DNA of 64,000 bases, from the NCBI GenBank assembly GCA_002360635.1, contig DEQW01000005.1, positions 15,658 through 79,657 of the forward strand, given 5' to 3'. The notes beneath the pieces were generated by a model. The model saw only the letters and a list, made by a program, of their open reading frames with translations. It ran no database searches and was not told where the DNA came from. Positions 9,430 to 18,705 of the stretch are shown here, in pieces (the first letter of the stretch is position 1; the number at the start of each line of letters is the position of its first letter). Source of the DNA: Flavobacteriaceae bacterium UBA3356 (GTDB lineage: Bacteria; Bacteroidota; Bacteroidia; Flavobacteriales; Flavobacteriaceae). The translations under genes were made by a program, and so were the position numbers.

Positions 9430-10242
9430 TTAACTTTTTGGTTCTGTCTCGCCTAAGCGTTCCGTTATATCTTGTGCAATTATATCTGCTTCGGCTCTTA
9501 AATCGGTATCGCTATAATACTTTAAAAATTTATTGTAATATTCTTTTGCTGCGATTAGTCGTTCTTCTTTTAACGAAGGAATACTAAGTAAAGCCAGTTC
9601 ATAAGCGGCTTGCAATCTTCCGAAGAAAGCATCTTTTCTATATTTTGAACCGGGAAAATCTGCAATAAAGTTGTCATACGATTCAATTGCCGGTCTGTAA
9701 TCGCCTATATATTCGGCTATTTTTAAATTTTGATGGGCAATTTCAATATTCTTTTTTTCAATTTTTCCTTGTAATTCAGCAACCAGTTTGTTGGCTTCCA
9801 GCCTTTTTTCTGACTCTGGATATTTATTGATATAATTTTGAAGTTTCTCCAAGGCCGTATAGGTGTCTTCTTGATCTAACGAATAGCGTGGAGAAAGCTC
9901 ATAATAACTTTTTGCAGAGCGGTATGCAGCAACTTCTACACTATCACTTTGCGGATAAGACGTTTCAAAACGTTCAAATTGATATCCTGCCAAATAATAA
10001 TCTTCTAAGTTGTAAAAGGTATTGGAGTATAAAAACATAAGCCGTTCCCCTTGAGGTTTTCCACGATAAACAGGTACAATCTGCTCAAATAACTTTAAAG
10101 CTTTTTTGTATTTTCCTTGTTTATACAATGAATCTGCCAAGGCATATTTTTTCCCTGTATCATCAGATGATAACACCTTTTGATAGTTACTACAGGAACT
10201 TAAGATAATTGCGGCAAAAAGTAATAAAAAGCTTGTCTTCAT
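9430..10242 (-). CDS. bamD: Outer membrane assembly lipoprotein BamD
   Basis: A TPR lipoprotein of the BAM complex that inserts beta-barrel proteins into the outer membrane. From the second in-frame ATG (10242) the leader is MKTSFLLLFAAIILSSCSN with a lipobox ending at Cys17, followed by repeated TPR-like helices (LADSLYKQGKYKKALKLFEQI and similar). The upstream ATG at 10257 would start at or before the predicted transcription start, because the -7 element ends at 10262, so the shorter start (270 aa) is preferred. It is the first gene of the bamD-rpoZ-coaBC-PorD-recN operon. Confidence 0.9.
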   Translation of the reverse strand: MKTSFLLLFAAIILSSCSNYQKVLSSDDTGKKYALADSLYKQGKYKKALKLFEQIVPVYRGKPQGERLMFLYSNTFYNLEDYYLAGYQFERFETSYPQSDSVEVAAYRSAKSYYELSPRYSLDQEDTYTALEKLQNYINKYPESEKRLEANKLVAELQGKIEKKNIEIAHQNLKIAEYIGDYRPAIESYDNFIADFPGSKYRKDAFFGRLQAAYELALLSIPSLKEERLIAAKEYYNKFLKYYSDTDLRAEADIIAQDITERLGETEPKS

Positions 10243-10261
10243 AGTGCTAAAAAACATCGTG

Positions 10262-10291
10262 CAAAATTAGTGAATTAAATGGGATTACAAA
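10262..10291 (-). promoter_or_regulatory. Promoter of the bamD operon
   Basis: Minus strand: TTTG (10288-10291), 18-nt spacer, then TAATTTTG (10262-10269), which fits the Bacteroidetes -33/-7 consensus TTTG...TANNTTTG. The predicted transcription start is near 10256, leaving a very short leader before the ATG at 10242. Confidence 0.65.
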
Positions 10292-10338
10292 AACTAATTA
10301 TAAGGCTAAATTATTGTGTTAAAACCAATAAAAAGAGT

Positions 10339-10372
10339 CTTTTAGAAAATATTAACTGTATTTTTCTAAAAG
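10339..10372 (-). terminator. Probable terminator of dapA
   Basis: A perfect 11-bp AT-rich stem (CTTTTAGAAAA at 10339-10349 with its complement at 10362-10372) and a 12-nt loop, starting 5 nt after the dapA stop codon. On the minus strand it is followed by ACTCTTTTTATT rather than a pure U-run. Confidence 0.6.
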
Positions 10373-10377
10373 CGAGG

Positions 10378-11253
10378 CTATAGCTCGTCAACAAAAGCCG
10401 CTATTTTGTTCTGTAAAAAACTACTTGCTTTCACCAATGGCAAGCGTACCGTATCGCCACAAATGCCTAATTTTTTAAATACGGCTTTAATTCCGGCTGG
10501 GTTGCCTTCTTCAAAAATATAATTTATTGCTGGGGCTATTTTATAGTGGATTTTATAAGCTTCATCTACTTTTCTGTCCAATCCTAATTGAATCATAGTA
10601 GAAAACTCCTTAGGGAATCCTTCGCCTATAACAGAAATCACTCCTGCACCGCCTGCCAATGTCATTGGCAAAGCAATCATATCGTCTCCACTAATAACCA
10701 AAAAATCGTCTGGTGTTCCGTCAATCATCCGCATCGCTTGAACCAAATCCCCAGCTGCTTCTTTTATACCAATGATATTTTTATGGTCTTTAGCTAATTG
10801 AATAACAGTTTCCGGAAGCATATTGGAAGCTGTTCTACCTGGAACATTATACAAAACAATTGGCAAGGGAGCTTCTTTTGCAATAGCTGCAAAGTGATTG
10901 TAAATCCCTTCTTGAGTGGGTTTATTGTAAGCTGGTGAAACCGAAAGAATTGCGGTGAAAGCTGACAAATCCCTAGTTTTCATTTCTTTAATTACGGCTG
11001 CGGTATTGTTTCCACCAATTCCTAAAACCAATGGCAGTTTGCCATTGTTAGTTTCAACAATCGTGTCGATTACTACTTGTTTTTCATCATCACTTAAAGT
11101 AGCATTTTCGGCTGTGGTACCCATTACAACCAAATAATTTGTACCGTTGTGAATATTGTAATTAACCACTTTTTTCAATCCTTCTACATCTACCGAAAAG
11201 TCCTCTTTAAAAGGCGTTATCAATGCCACTCCGGTTCCTATCAATTCTTTCAT
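10378..11253 (-). CDS. dapA: 4-hydroxy-tetrahydrodipicolinate synthase
   Basis: Condenses pyruvate with aspartate semialdehyde, the first committed step of diaminopimelate/lysine synthesis. The 291-residue TIM-barrel protein shows the GTTAE motif (45-49), PAYNKPTQEG (Tyr109), catalytic Tyr135 in VLYNVPGRT and the Schiff-base lysine Lys164 in IIGIKEA. The length fits. Its ATG overlaps the stop codon of the upstream DUF6913 gene (ATGA), so the two are coupled. Other pathway genes are elsewhere in the window: dapF at 27.4 kb and dapB at 54.2 kb. Confidence 0.97.
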   Translation of the reverse strand: MKELIGTGVALITPFKEDFSVDVEGLKKVVNYNIHNGTNYLVVMGTTAENATLSDDEKQVVIDTIVETNNGKLPLVLGIGGNNTAAVIKEMKTRDLSAFTAILSVSPAYNKPTQEGIYNHFAAIAKEAPLPIVLYNVPGRTASNMLPETVIQLAKDHKNIIGIKEAAGDLVQAMRMIDGTPDDFLVISGDDMIALPMTLAGGAGVISVIGEGFPKEFSTMIQLGLDRKVDEAYKIHYKIAPAINYIFEEGNPAGIKAVFKKLGICGDTVRLPLVKASSFLQNKIAAFVDEL

Positions 11254-11768
11254 TGTAATTTATTTAATACAGTTAAATATTTTTTTAATTCAGTTTTAAA
11301 AGCTTCCATGTTATTTATATCGATATCTATCAAAAGATCGAACAAACGCGGGTCAGACCCAGCTAAACCAACTTTAAAATTGGCATTGCTCGCAGCAACC
11401 ATAGCATCTAAAAAGTTATTTTTTTTAGTATAATACCCAACTAAAACATCAAATCGCTTATCTATAAACTCCTGCGCGTTTTGGTTGTGCAGTTCACCTT
11501 TCCAGTTAAAATCCTTGTTATGCAACTGGTTGTGACGTAACGAAGGAAGTTTTCGTTTTACTTCTAAAAAAGAAAAAACTTTTACATCCTTAGGTTGCAA
11601 GCCAAAATATTCTGAAAACTCGTATAGCTGCTCAAAATCCTGAAAGGTGGCTTCGTCCACTAAAAACCCCAATGTTTTTAATTGTGAATTTATTTCTGAA
11701 ACATCCCGTTTATTCAGGTTGTGTTCTATCTTTTTACGTAATGATCTATGTTTTAATTTTTCAAACAT
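11250..11768 (-). CDS. DUF6913-like conserved flavobacterial protein
   Basis: A 172-residue soluble protein with no signal peptide. The in-frame TTG at 11792 would add eight residues; the ATG at 11768 (MFEKLKHRSLRKKIEHNL) looks better. It has a basic helical N-terminus, then a probable alpha/beta domain (KTLGFLVDEATFQDFEQ; FDVLVGYYTKKNNFLD; NANFKVGLAGSDPRLFDLLID). This pattern and the position directly before dapA with a 4-nt ATGA overlap match the DUF6913 family as I recall it; no activity is known to me. It probably shares a transcript with dapA, but nothing shows a metabolic link. Confidence 0.7.
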   Translation of the reverse strand: MFEKLKHRSLRKKIEHNLNKRDVSEINSQLKTLGFLVDEATFQDFEQLYEFSEYFGLQPKDVKVFSFLEVKRKLPSLRHNQLHNKDFNWKGELHNQNAQEFIDKRFDVLVGYYTKKNNFLDAMVAASNANFKVGLAGSDPRLFDLLIDIDINNMEAFKTELKKYLTVLNKLQ

Positions 11769-11827
11769 GAGCCTTATTAGCTTCTCCCACAAAAGTACGG
11801 GTTTCAGCTACATTTTTAAAATGGTTT

Positions 11828-13822
11828 TCAGGAAATCATTTTTAAGAAATCGTCTTCTGAAATAATAGGCACCCCGAGGTTTTCCGCTTTTGTTTTTTTG
11901 CTCGGCCCCATATTATCGCCAGCAACCACATAATTGGTTTTTCCTGAAATAGAACCTGATACTTTCCCTCCGTTATCTTCAATCAGTTTTTTCAGCTCAG
12001 TTCGGGAAACTTTATGAAACACACCTGAAACAACAAAAGTTTCACTGTTTAATTTATCGGTTTGGTTTGCCAGTTTTTCAGCTGAAATTGCCAACTGAAC
12101 GCCATAGCTTTTTAACCGTTCTATGTTGACTTTATTTTCTTCGGAAGCAAAAAAAGAAACGACACTTTCTGCAATGCGATCTCCAATTTCATCTACTGAA
12201 ATCAATTGCTCTTCAGTTGCTGCTGAAAGCGCATCAATGGTTTTGTAATGTTTTGCTAGTTTTTTAGCGACTGTTTCACCAACATAGCGAATACCTAAAG
12301 CAAATAAAACCCGCTCAAATGGAATCTTCTTAGAAGCCTCAATACCATTTATTAAGTTCTCGGCACTTTTATCTGCCATTCGCTCTAATGGAAGTACATC
12401 TTCTTTACTTAAATCGTATAAATCGGCATAGTTATTAATTAACCCGTTGTTGACCAATAAAGCAACGGTCTCGCCACCCAATCCTTCAATATCCATCGCT
12501 TTTCGAGAAATAAAATGTTGAATACGACCAATTATTTGCGGCGGACATCCTTCTGTATTGGGACAATAATGCTGTGCTTCACCTTCTTTTCTTCTAAGTT
12601 CCGTGTCGCATTCTGGGCACGTAGTTCTGTAGGTTGTCGGCTCAGAATTTGGATCACGCTGTGTAAAATCGACTCCTATAATCTTTGGGATGATTTCGCC
12701 TCCTTTTTCAACAAAAACGGTGTCGCCTTCCCGAATATCCAGTTTTTCAATTTGATCGGCATTGTGTAACGATGCGCGTTTTACAATCGTGCCAGCCAAC
12801 TCAACAGGTTCTAAATTGGCTACCGGCGTAATCGCTCCCGTTCGGCCAACTTGATAGGTAATCGTATTAAGTTTTGTGGAAACTTGTTCAGCTTTAAATT
12901 TATAGGCAATAGCCCACCGTGGGGCTTTGGCCGTGTATCCTAATTCTTCTTGTTGGTAGAGACTGTTTACTTTTACAACAACTCCGTCTGTTTCATACGG
13001 CAAATCGTGACGGTGAATATCCCAATAATTTACAAATTTTAAAACCTCATCAATACTTTTGGTCAGTTTGGCAACACTGGGAACTTTAAAACCCCATTCA
13101 CGTGCTTTTTCAAGGCTTTCAAATTGTGTAGCAAAAGGCAAACGATTTACTTTAATACTATACAATAAACATTCTAACGGACGCTTGGCCACTTCGCTGC
13201 TATCTTGTAATTTTAAACTTCCGGAAGCCGTGTTACGTGGGTTTCGGTACGGTTCTTCACCAGCTTCTACCCGTTCGGCATTCATTTGGGCAAAGCCTTC
13301 AAATGGTAATACAATCTCACCTCGTATTTCGAACTTTGGCGGAAAATCACCTTTCAGTTTTAATGGAACGGAATTAATTGTTTTTACATTGGTAGTCACA
13401 TCGTCTCCTTGAAACCCATCGCCACGCGTAACAGCCTTTTTTAGCATTCCATTTTCATAGGTTAAGTTTATGGAAGCACCATCATATTTAAGTTCGCAAA
13501 CATATTCCACCGGGCCATCGACCAATTTTTTAATTCTGGTTTCCCAATCTTCCAAGTCTTCTTTTGAATAGGAATTAGCCAACGAATACATTCGGTATTC
13601 ATGCGCTACGGTCTCAAAGTTTTTGGTCACTTGTCCGCCTACTCGTAACGTAGGGGAATTAGCGTCATAAAATTCAGGATTTGCTTCTTCTAATTCTTGA
13701 AGCTGTTTCAGTTTTTGATCGAAATCGAAATCTGAAATGGTAGGATTATCCTGTACGTAGTAGTTATAATTATGCTTGCGAAGCTCCTCACGGAGCTGGT
13801 TGATTTGCTGTTCCGTATTCAT
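11828..13822 (-). CDS. ligA: NAD-dependent DNA ligase
   Basis: Seals nicks in replication and repair. The 664-residue protein has the complete domain order: Ia domain, adenylation domain with the KYDG motif (Lys112 becomes adenylated), OB fold, a four-cysteine zinc finger near 400-430 (CPEC...HYCPNTEGC), a helix-hairpin-helix region and a C-terminal BRCT domain (~585-664, FVVSGVFHKVSRTELKK). Start ATG at 13822; a TATATTTG -7 element ends 5 nt upstream, so the message seems to be leaderless. No neighbour overlaps it. Confidence 0.97.
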   Translation of the reverse strand: MNTEQQINQLREELRKHNYNYYVQDNPTISDFDFDQKLKQLQELEEANPEFYDANSPTLRVGGQVTKNFETVAHEYRMYSLANSYSKEDLEDWETRIKKLVDGPVEYVCELKYDGASINLTYENGMLKKAVTRGDGFQGDDVTTNVKTINSVPLKLKGDFPPKFEIRGEIVLPFEGFAQMNAERVEAGEEPYRNPRNTASGSLKLQDSSEVAKRPLECLLYSIKVNRLPFATQFESLEKAREWGFKVPSVAKLTKSIDEVLKFVNYWDIHRHDLPYETDGVVVKVNSLYQQEELGYTAKAPRWAIAYKFKAEQVSTKLNTITYQVGRTGAITPVANLEPVELAGTIVKRASLHNADQIEKLDIREGDTVFVEKGGEIIPKIIGVDFTQRDPNSEPTTYRTTCPECDTELRRKEGEAQHYCPNTEGCPPQIIGRIQHFISRKAMDIEGLGGETVALLVNNGLINNYADLYDLSKEDVLPLERMADKSAENLINGIEASKKIPFERVLFALGIRYVGETVAKKLAKHYKTIDALSAATEEQLISVDEIGDRIAESVVSFFASEENKVNIERLKSYGVQLAISAEKLANQTDKLNSETFVVSGVFHKVSRTELKKLIEDNGGKVSGSISGKTNYVVAGDNMGPSKKTKAENLGVPIISEDDFLKMIS

Positions 13823-13827
13823 ACCAA

Positions 13828-13835
13828 CAAATATA
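13828..13835 (-). promoter_or_regulatory. -7 promoter element of ligA
   Basis: Minus strand TATATTTG, an exact TANNTTTG match, 5 nt before the ligA ATG. No obvious -33 TTTG at the expected distance. Confidence 0.5.
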
Positions 13836-13924
13836 AAGAATAGCCCTTTGTTGTGTTACAGAATTATTTAAAAAAGGATGGATTTTCTTTCAGAAGCAAA
13901 GAAGCATTCAATATTTCAGAAGAA

Positions 13925-14626
13925 TCAATCTTCTAAAAACAAATTGCGAACTATCGCTGCAAATAAACCACCAGCTATTGGAATTAGTATAAACAGCCAA
14001 AGTTGTTTTAAGGCTTCTCCGCCGGCAAATAAAGCTGGACCCAAACTACGTGCTGGATTCACAGAAGTTCCGGTTATTGGAATCGCTACCATATGTATTA
14101 AAGCCAATGAAATACCAATGGCCAAACCAGCCATTAATGGAGATGCTTTTTTAGCAGTAGTTCCAAAAATCACTAATAAGAATAAAAAAGATAATACAAA
14201 CTCCGTAATTAAAGCAGAAATAATATTATACTCGCCAAGGTATCCGTCGCCCCATCCATTACTGGCCAACCCCCATTCTGGCATTGTAAACCCTTCACTA
14301 CCAATAACAATTGCATATAAAATGGCAGCCGCGAGTACAGCCCCTATACATTGTGAAATCACATATCCTACAGTGTCTTTCAACGACAACTTTTTAGCCG
14401 CCATCATAGCAATGGAAACTGCCGGGTTAATATGGCAACCTGAAATTGGGCCAATAGCATACACCATTACCACTAAAGAAAAACCGAAAGCTAATGAAAT
14501 ACCCAAAAGCCCTATGCCCGCAGGGCCTGATTGAGAAACACTAGCTATAGTGGCAGCACCACACCCAAATAGTACTAAGGCAAAAGTCCCTAAAGCTTCT
14601 GCAAAATATTTTTTTGAAGACTCCAT
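13925..14626 (-). CDS. aqpZ: Aquaporin Z-like water channel (MIP family)
   Basis: An inner-membrane channel of 233 residues with six hydrophobic segments and both pore motifs (HINPAVS and SVNPARS). In the longer-start numbering, F50, H181, T190 and R196 fall at the spacing of the water-selective filter of AqpZ (F43/H174/T183/R189), which favours water rather than glycerol transport. The frame also offers a TTG at 14635, but the ATG at 14626 (MESSKKYFAEALGTFAL) is the expected start. It stands alone between ligA and the LOG-family gene. A long open frame on the opposite strand here is a shadow. Confidence 0.93.
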   Translation of the reverse strand: MESSKKYFAEALGTFALVLFGCGAATIASVSQSGPAGIGLLGISLAFGFSLVVMVYAIGPISGCHINPAVSIAMMAAKKLSLKDTVGYVISQCIGAVLAAAILYAIVIGSEGFTMPEWGLASNGWGDGYLGEYNIISALITEFVLSFLFLLVIFGTTAKKASPLMAGLAIGISLALIHMVAIPITGTSVNPARSLGPALFAGGEALKQLWLFILIPIAGGLFAAIVRNLFLED

Positions 14627-14703
14627 AATAAACAACTGGTTAGCAGCTATTAAAGATATGCCAATTATTTATAGCAATGAAGATTTAATACGAAAGTAGT
14701 TTC

Positions 14704-15294
14704 TTACGCTCGATCCTTGTTTAACCAATGCGGAATATCCGGTGCTTTAAAGTTCTGCATTTTTTCAAGTAGATTATCGATAGTAGTATCTACCAAAAGA
14801 AGTTCATAGTTATCCATTGATAAAAACCCTTTGCGAACCATAGTTTCTAATAGTTTTAGAAGGTCATTATAAAAACCGTTTACATTTAACAAACCAATAG
14901 GTTTTTGATGTAAACCCAGTTGCAACCATGTAATGATTTCAAAAAGCTCTTCAAGGGTTCCCATACCACCGGGCAAGGCAATAAAGCCATCACTAAGCTC
15001 ATGCATTTTAAGTTTACGTTCATGCATATTTTTGGTTGTGTGAAGTTCCGTGAGCCCAAGGTGCACAACTTCTTTTTTCTTTAAAAAATCTGGGATAACC
15101 CCTACTACTTGTCCTTTATTATCTAATGTGGTTTTTGCCAACACTCCCATAATTCCAATCTTAGCGGCGCCGTAAACCAACGTAACATTTTTTTCTGCAA
15201 ATAATCTTCCTGTTTTTTCAGCAGCTTCTATAATGGCAGCATCATTTCCGTTACTGCTTCCGCAAAAAACACATATTCTAGTTAACTCTTTCAT
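14704..15294 (-). CDS. LOG family protein (TIGR00730, nucleoside 5'-monophosphate phosphoribohydrolase-like)
   Basis: A 196-residue Rossmann-fold protein of the LOG family, whose characterised members release the base from cytokinin riboside monophosphates or AMP. Seen: FCGSSNG near the start, LVYGAAKIGIMGVLA and the catalytic PGGMGTLEELFE motif. Many bacterial members were once annotated as lysine decarboxylases, which is not supported here. It lies 32 nt downstream of prmC on the same strand, probably in one transcript. The physiological substrate in this organism is unknown. Confidence 0.88.
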   Translation of the reverse strand: MKELTRICVFCGSSNGNDAAIIEAAEKTGRLFAEKNVTLVYGAAKIGIMGVLAKTTLDNKGQVVGVIPDFLKKKEVVHLGLTELHTTKNMHERKLKMHELSDGFIALPGGMGTLEELFEIITWLQLGLHQKPIGLLNVNGFYNDLLKLLETMVRKGFLSMDNYELLLVDTTIDNLLEKMQNFKAPDIPHWLNKDRA

Positions 15295-15325
15295 CTGACT
15301 GGTTTTTAAACTGAAGAAAAGTCAT

Positions 15326-16183
15326 TTATTTATTTTTTCTGCATAGAAGCATACGGTCTTTTCCCCTAAAATCTTTTCTTAATTCGATAATTGGATAGCC
15401 TTCTTGTTTTAAAGAATCGATTAATTCTTCACTAAGATACTCATTTATCTCGAAGTACAATTTTCCGTTAGGCTTTAAGTACCGCAATGAAAGCCTTGCA
15501 ATGGTGCGGTAAAACAACAACGGGTCTGAATTACTTACAAACAATGCCGATGCAGGTTCATGGTCTAAAACATTGCTCTGCATCTCTAATTTTTCCAGTT
15601 CGCGAACATATGGCGGATTTGAAACAATCACATCGTATTGCTGCGGAAGGGTTCCCACTTTTAAAATATCTTTTTGAAAAAAATGAACCCTAACATTGTT
15701 TAGCTTTGCATTTTCTTCGGCAGTTTGTAATGCTTCATATGAATAATCTAAAGCTGAAACACTTGCGGTAGGAAGATTTTTTACCAACGAAATTGCTATA
15801 CAGCCCGAACCGGTGCCAATATCCAAAATACTATAATTACTTCTTTTTTCTGAAACCGAATCTTCTATAATCCATTCAACCAACTCTTCTGTTTCGGGGC
15901 GAGGGATTAGCGTGTTTTTATTTACATTAAAAGTGAGTCCATAAAACTCGGTGTCGCCCACAATATATTGTATAGGCTCCTGTTTTTTGAGTCTCTCTAG
16001 AGCTTTTTCAAACTTTTTCAAGGTAGTTGAATCAATTTTTTTATCAGCTTCGAGTGTTATTTGTACGCGAGCAAGATTCAGGTATTTTTCAGAAAGAATA
16101 GAAAAGAAGGATTGTATTTCTTCTGAAGGGTAAACTTCTGAAAGCGTTTCAGTAAAATTATGTTTTAGTTCTTTTAATTTCAT
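15326..16183 (-). CDS. prmC: Peptide chain release factor N5-glutamine methyltransferase
   Basis: Methylates the glutamine of the GGQ motif of release factors, using S-adenosylmethionine. The 285-residue protein has the helical N-terminal substrate domain, then a class I methyltransferase fold with ILDIGTGSGCIAISL (SAM-binding motif I) and the glutamine-binding NPPY motif (IVSNPPYVRELE). PRPETEELV before motif I is also diagnostic. The GNAT gene ends 9 nt upstream on the same strand, so both may be read from the promoter region between GNAT and ribD. Confidence 0.95.
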   Translation of the reverse strand: MKLKELKHNFTETLSEVYPSEEIQSFFSILSEKYLNLARVQITLEADKKIDSTTLKKFEKALERLKKQEPIQYIVGDTEFYGLTFNVNKNTLIPRPETEELVEWIIEDSVSEKRSNYSILDIGTGSGCIAISLVKNLPTASVSALDYSYEALQTAEENAKLNNVRVHFFQKDILKVGTLPQQYDVIVSNPPYVRELEKLEMQSNVLDHEPASALFVSNSDPLLFYRTIARLSLRYLKPNGKLYFEINEYLSEELIDSLKQEGYPIIELRKDFRGKDRMLLCRKNK

Positions 16184-16192
16184 CTTTAAATA

Positions 16193-16678
16193 CTAAAGTT
16201 TCATCAACATATGAACCGGACAAGAATGGTGACCAGTATCTCCCAAAGGACCGTCTAAAAACTCAAAACCAACGCTTTTATATAACTTTTGGGCAGCTGT
16301 CATATCTGGCATGGTTTCAATGTAACATTTTTCAAAATTGAATTCGCGTGCTTTTACCAAACACATTTTTATCATCGTTGCGCCTAGGCCTTTTCCTCTT
16401 GCTTCAGGTAAAAAGTACATTTTCTGTAGTTCGCACACATTACCCTCATAATTATCGAGTTTTGCAATGCCGGCCCCTCCAATTACAGTTCCATTTGCTT
16501 CCACCACAAAGTAACAAGCTCTGTCTTTATCGTACGCTTCAAACATAGAGTCTAATGCCTTATCTTCGTAGGCCGTTCCGGTTTTTGGAATATCCATATC
16601 TTCAAAAACAGAACGTATTACCTTGGCAATTTGAGGATTGTCTTTCTTTTCAATAAGACGAATAATAGGTGTGTTCAT
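16193..16678 (-). CDS. GNAT family N-acetyltransferase
   Basis: A 161-residue acetyl-CoA-dependent acyltransferase. The fold is seen in IRLIEKKDNPQIAKVI (first strand and helix), VIGGAGIAKLDNYEG and the acetyl-CoA loop LPEARGKGLGATMI (R/Q-x-x-G-x-G/A). The longer open frame to 16732 would overlap the divergent ribD start; the ATG at 16678 (MNTPIIRLIEKKD) begins directly at the domain and is preferred. Substrate unknown; the family acetylates small molecules or protein N-termini. It is upstream of prmC and probably co-transcribed with it. Confidence 0.82.
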   Translation of the reverse strand: MNTPIIRLIEKKDNPQIAKVIRSVFEDMDIPKTGTAYEDKALDSMFEAYDKDRACYFVVEANGTVIGGAGIAKLDNYEGNVCELQKMYFLPEARGKGLGATMIKMCLVKAREFNFEKCYIETMPDMTAAQKLYKSVGFEFLDGPLGDTGHHSCPVHMLMKL

Positions 16679-16705
16679 GTAAGCAATTCCTTGTATTTTT
16701 ACTGC

Positions 16706-17788
16706 GTGAAGGTACATGAAAAATATATGCAACGCTGCATCGATTTGGCCAAAAACGGATTGGGAACCACCTACCCAAACCCGCTGGTAGGAAGCGTTAT
16801 TGTTTACAATCAGTCAATTATAGGCGAAGGTTGGCATTACAAAGCCGGAGAACCGCATGCCGAAGTGAATGCCATAAATAATGTTGCTGATAAAGACCTT
16901 TTACAGAAAGCTACCATATATGTAAGCTTAGAACCATGTAGCCATTTTGGAAAAACACCGCCTTGTGCCGACTTAATTATAGCAAACGGAATAAAAAGTG
17001 TGGTTATTGGCAGTACCGACCCCAACCCCAAAGTGTCTGGAAACGGTATAAAAAAATTAATAGAAGCTGGTTGCAATGTGACTGTTGGAATTCTGGAAGA
17101 TGAGTGCGTTCATCTAAACAAACGCTTTTTCACATTTCACAATAAAAAGCGACCGTATATTATTTTAAAATGGGCACAGACAAAAGATGGCTTTATTGCC
17201 CCCACTGAAACTTCAACTTGTTCAGAAAATATTACAGAGCAACAACCCGTTTGGATTACCAATACCTATTCGCGCCAGCGTACGCATAAATTACGCGCAG
17301 AAGAACAAGCTATTTTAGTAGGGACCAATACCGTTTTAAAAGATAACCCCAGTTTAACCACGCGTGACTGGAAAGGCAACTCTCCTACTCGAATTGTTAT
17401 CGACAGAAAACTGAAAATTCCTTCGGAAGCTTCCATATTGGATGGAAGTGTCAAAACTATTATCCTTACTGAAAAACCACAACAAGCTTCTGGTAACACA
17501 TGTTATGAAGTTATCGATTTTCAGAAAAACTTAGCACAACAAATTTGTAAGGTGTTGCATACACACAATCTACAATCCCTTATAATTGAAGGCGGAGCAA
17601 AGACGATAAATACTTTTATTGCCGAAAATCTTTGGGACGAAGCACATATATTTACAGGAAGTCCTATTTTTGGAAACGGTGTAAAAGCACCTAATTTTTC
17701 AGAAGAACAAAAAGCTAACATTTCTTTACTTTCTGAAGAAAGCCTTCAAAACGATACCTTACAAATTTTTAAAAACAAAACTACTTGA
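16706..17788 (+). CDS. ribD: Bifunctional riboflavin biosynthesis deaminase/reductase
   Basis: Catalyses deamination of the pyrimidine intermediate and reduction of its ribosyl side chain in riboflavin synthesis. The N-terminal deaminase domain has the zinc site HAEVNAI and PCSHFGKTPPC; the C-terminal reductase domain starts around RPYIILKWAQTKDG and has LIIEGGAKTINTFI. No ATG fits the conserved opening HEKYMQRCIDLAKNG; the GTG at 16706 gives MKVHEKYMQRC and leaves 27 nt to the divergent GNAT start. The upstream ATG at 16631 would overlap the GNAT gene and add residues with no family match. The stop overlaps the TTG start of the next gene. Confidence 0.92.
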   Translation: MKVHEKYMQRCIDLAKNGLGTTYPNPLVGSVIVYNQSIIGEGWHYKAGEPHAEVNAINNVADKDLLQKATIYVSLEPCSHFGKTPPCADLIIANGIKSVVIGSTDPNPKVSGNGIKKLIEAGCNVTVGILEDECVHLNKRFFTFHNKKRPYIILKWAQTKDGFIAPTETSTCSENITEQQPVWITNTYSRQRTHKLRAEEQAILVGTNTVLKDNPSLTTRDWKGNSPTRIVIDRKLKIPSEASILDGSVKTIILTEKPQQASGNTCYEVIDFQKNLAQQICKVLHTHNLQSLIIEGGAKTINTFIAENLWDEAHIFTGSPIFGNGVKAPNFSEEQKANISLLSEESLQNDTLQIFKNKTT

Positions 17789-18657
17789 TCGCCTTACTAC
17801 TAAGTATTCTTTCTTCCACTTTAATTTTTGTGGTCTTTAAACTTTTTGATCGTTTTAAAATCAATACGCTACATGCCATTGTAGTCAATTATTTTGTCGC
17901 ATTTTTTTGTGGATTGTTTTTTTACAAAGGTGACCTTACATTGGCTCACGTACCTGCACAGCCTTGGTTTTATTACACATTGGGACTTGGCGCCTTATTT
18001 ATAATCATTTTTAACTTAATGGCAATTACTACGCAACGCAGCGGATTGTCCGTGGTTTCAGTAGCCACTAAAATGAGTGTGGTTATTCCCATCGTTTTTG
18101 GATTAGTTTACTATAAGGAAAGTCTTGGTATTTTAAAGGTTTTAGGAATAATTTTGGCATTGATCGCCGTGTATTTAGCCTCTATAAAAACCAAGGACGG
18201 CATTGCCATTCAAAAAAAGAATTTAATCTATCCATTATTGGTTTTTTTAGGTAGTGGGTTTATCGATACGAGTATTAAATATTTGGAAGATACGATGGTG
18301 GCTGAAGATGAAGTTGCGCTATTTTCAGCTATTATTTTTTCAGCAGCTGCATGTATCGGAATTTTTATTTTGATTTTTCAGGCAATTAAAGGCACGTTTA
18401 CATTTCAGTTTAAAACCATTATTGGCGGTATCGCTTTGGGGTTTGCTAATTATTTTTCAATCTACTATATCATACAAGCCTTACGCAGTGATATATTAGA
18501 GAGCTCAGGGGTATTTACGGTTAACAATGTAGCTATTGTCATGCTTTCCACTCTGTTGGGAATTACCTTTTTTAAAGAAAAATTACTTCGAAAAAACTGG
18601 ATCGGGATTATCCTTGCCGTGATCAGTATCTTTTTGGTAGCTTTGGCAAAGTGGTAA
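17785..18657 (+). CDS. DMT superfamily transporter (EamA-type)
   Basis: A 290-residue integral membrane protein with about ten hydrophobic segments in two halves, as expected for EamA/drug-metabolite transporters. The second half repeats the pattern of the first, ending in VMLSTLLGITFFKEKL, the usual close of an EamA repeat. The start is TTG, overlapping the ribD stop (TTGA), which indicates translational coupling. The substrate cannot be deduced; co-transcription with ribD hints at, but does not show, a flavin- or metabolite-related role. Confidence 0.83.
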   Translation: MIALLLSILSSTLIFVVFKLFDRFKINTLHAIVVNYFVAFFCGLFFYKGDLTLAHVPAQPWFYYTLGLGALFIIIFNLMAITTQRSGLSVVSVATKMSVVIPIVFGLVYYKESLGILKVLGIILALIAVYLASIKTKDGIAIQKKNLIYPLLVFLGSGFIDTSIKYLEDTMVAEDEVALFSAIIFSAAACIGIFILIFQAIKGTFTFQFKTIIGGIALGFANYFSIYYIIQALRSDILESSGVFTVNNVAIVMLSTLLGITFFKEKLLRKNWIGIILAVISIFLVALAKW

Positions 18658-18705
18658 AGTATACCGTAATCAACACATTATAATTTACATTTAAAACACT
18701 CGACT

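Noticed and set aside
13878..14534. 218-aa open frame on the plus strand
   Set aside because: It runs antisense through the aquaporin gene, whose NPA motifs and selectivity residues are unmistakable; the antisense product has no family-like features.
16631..16705. Upstream ATG start for ribD
   Set aside because: It adds 25 residues without family resemblance and overlaps the divergent GNAT gene; the GTG at 16706 fits the conserved N-terminus.
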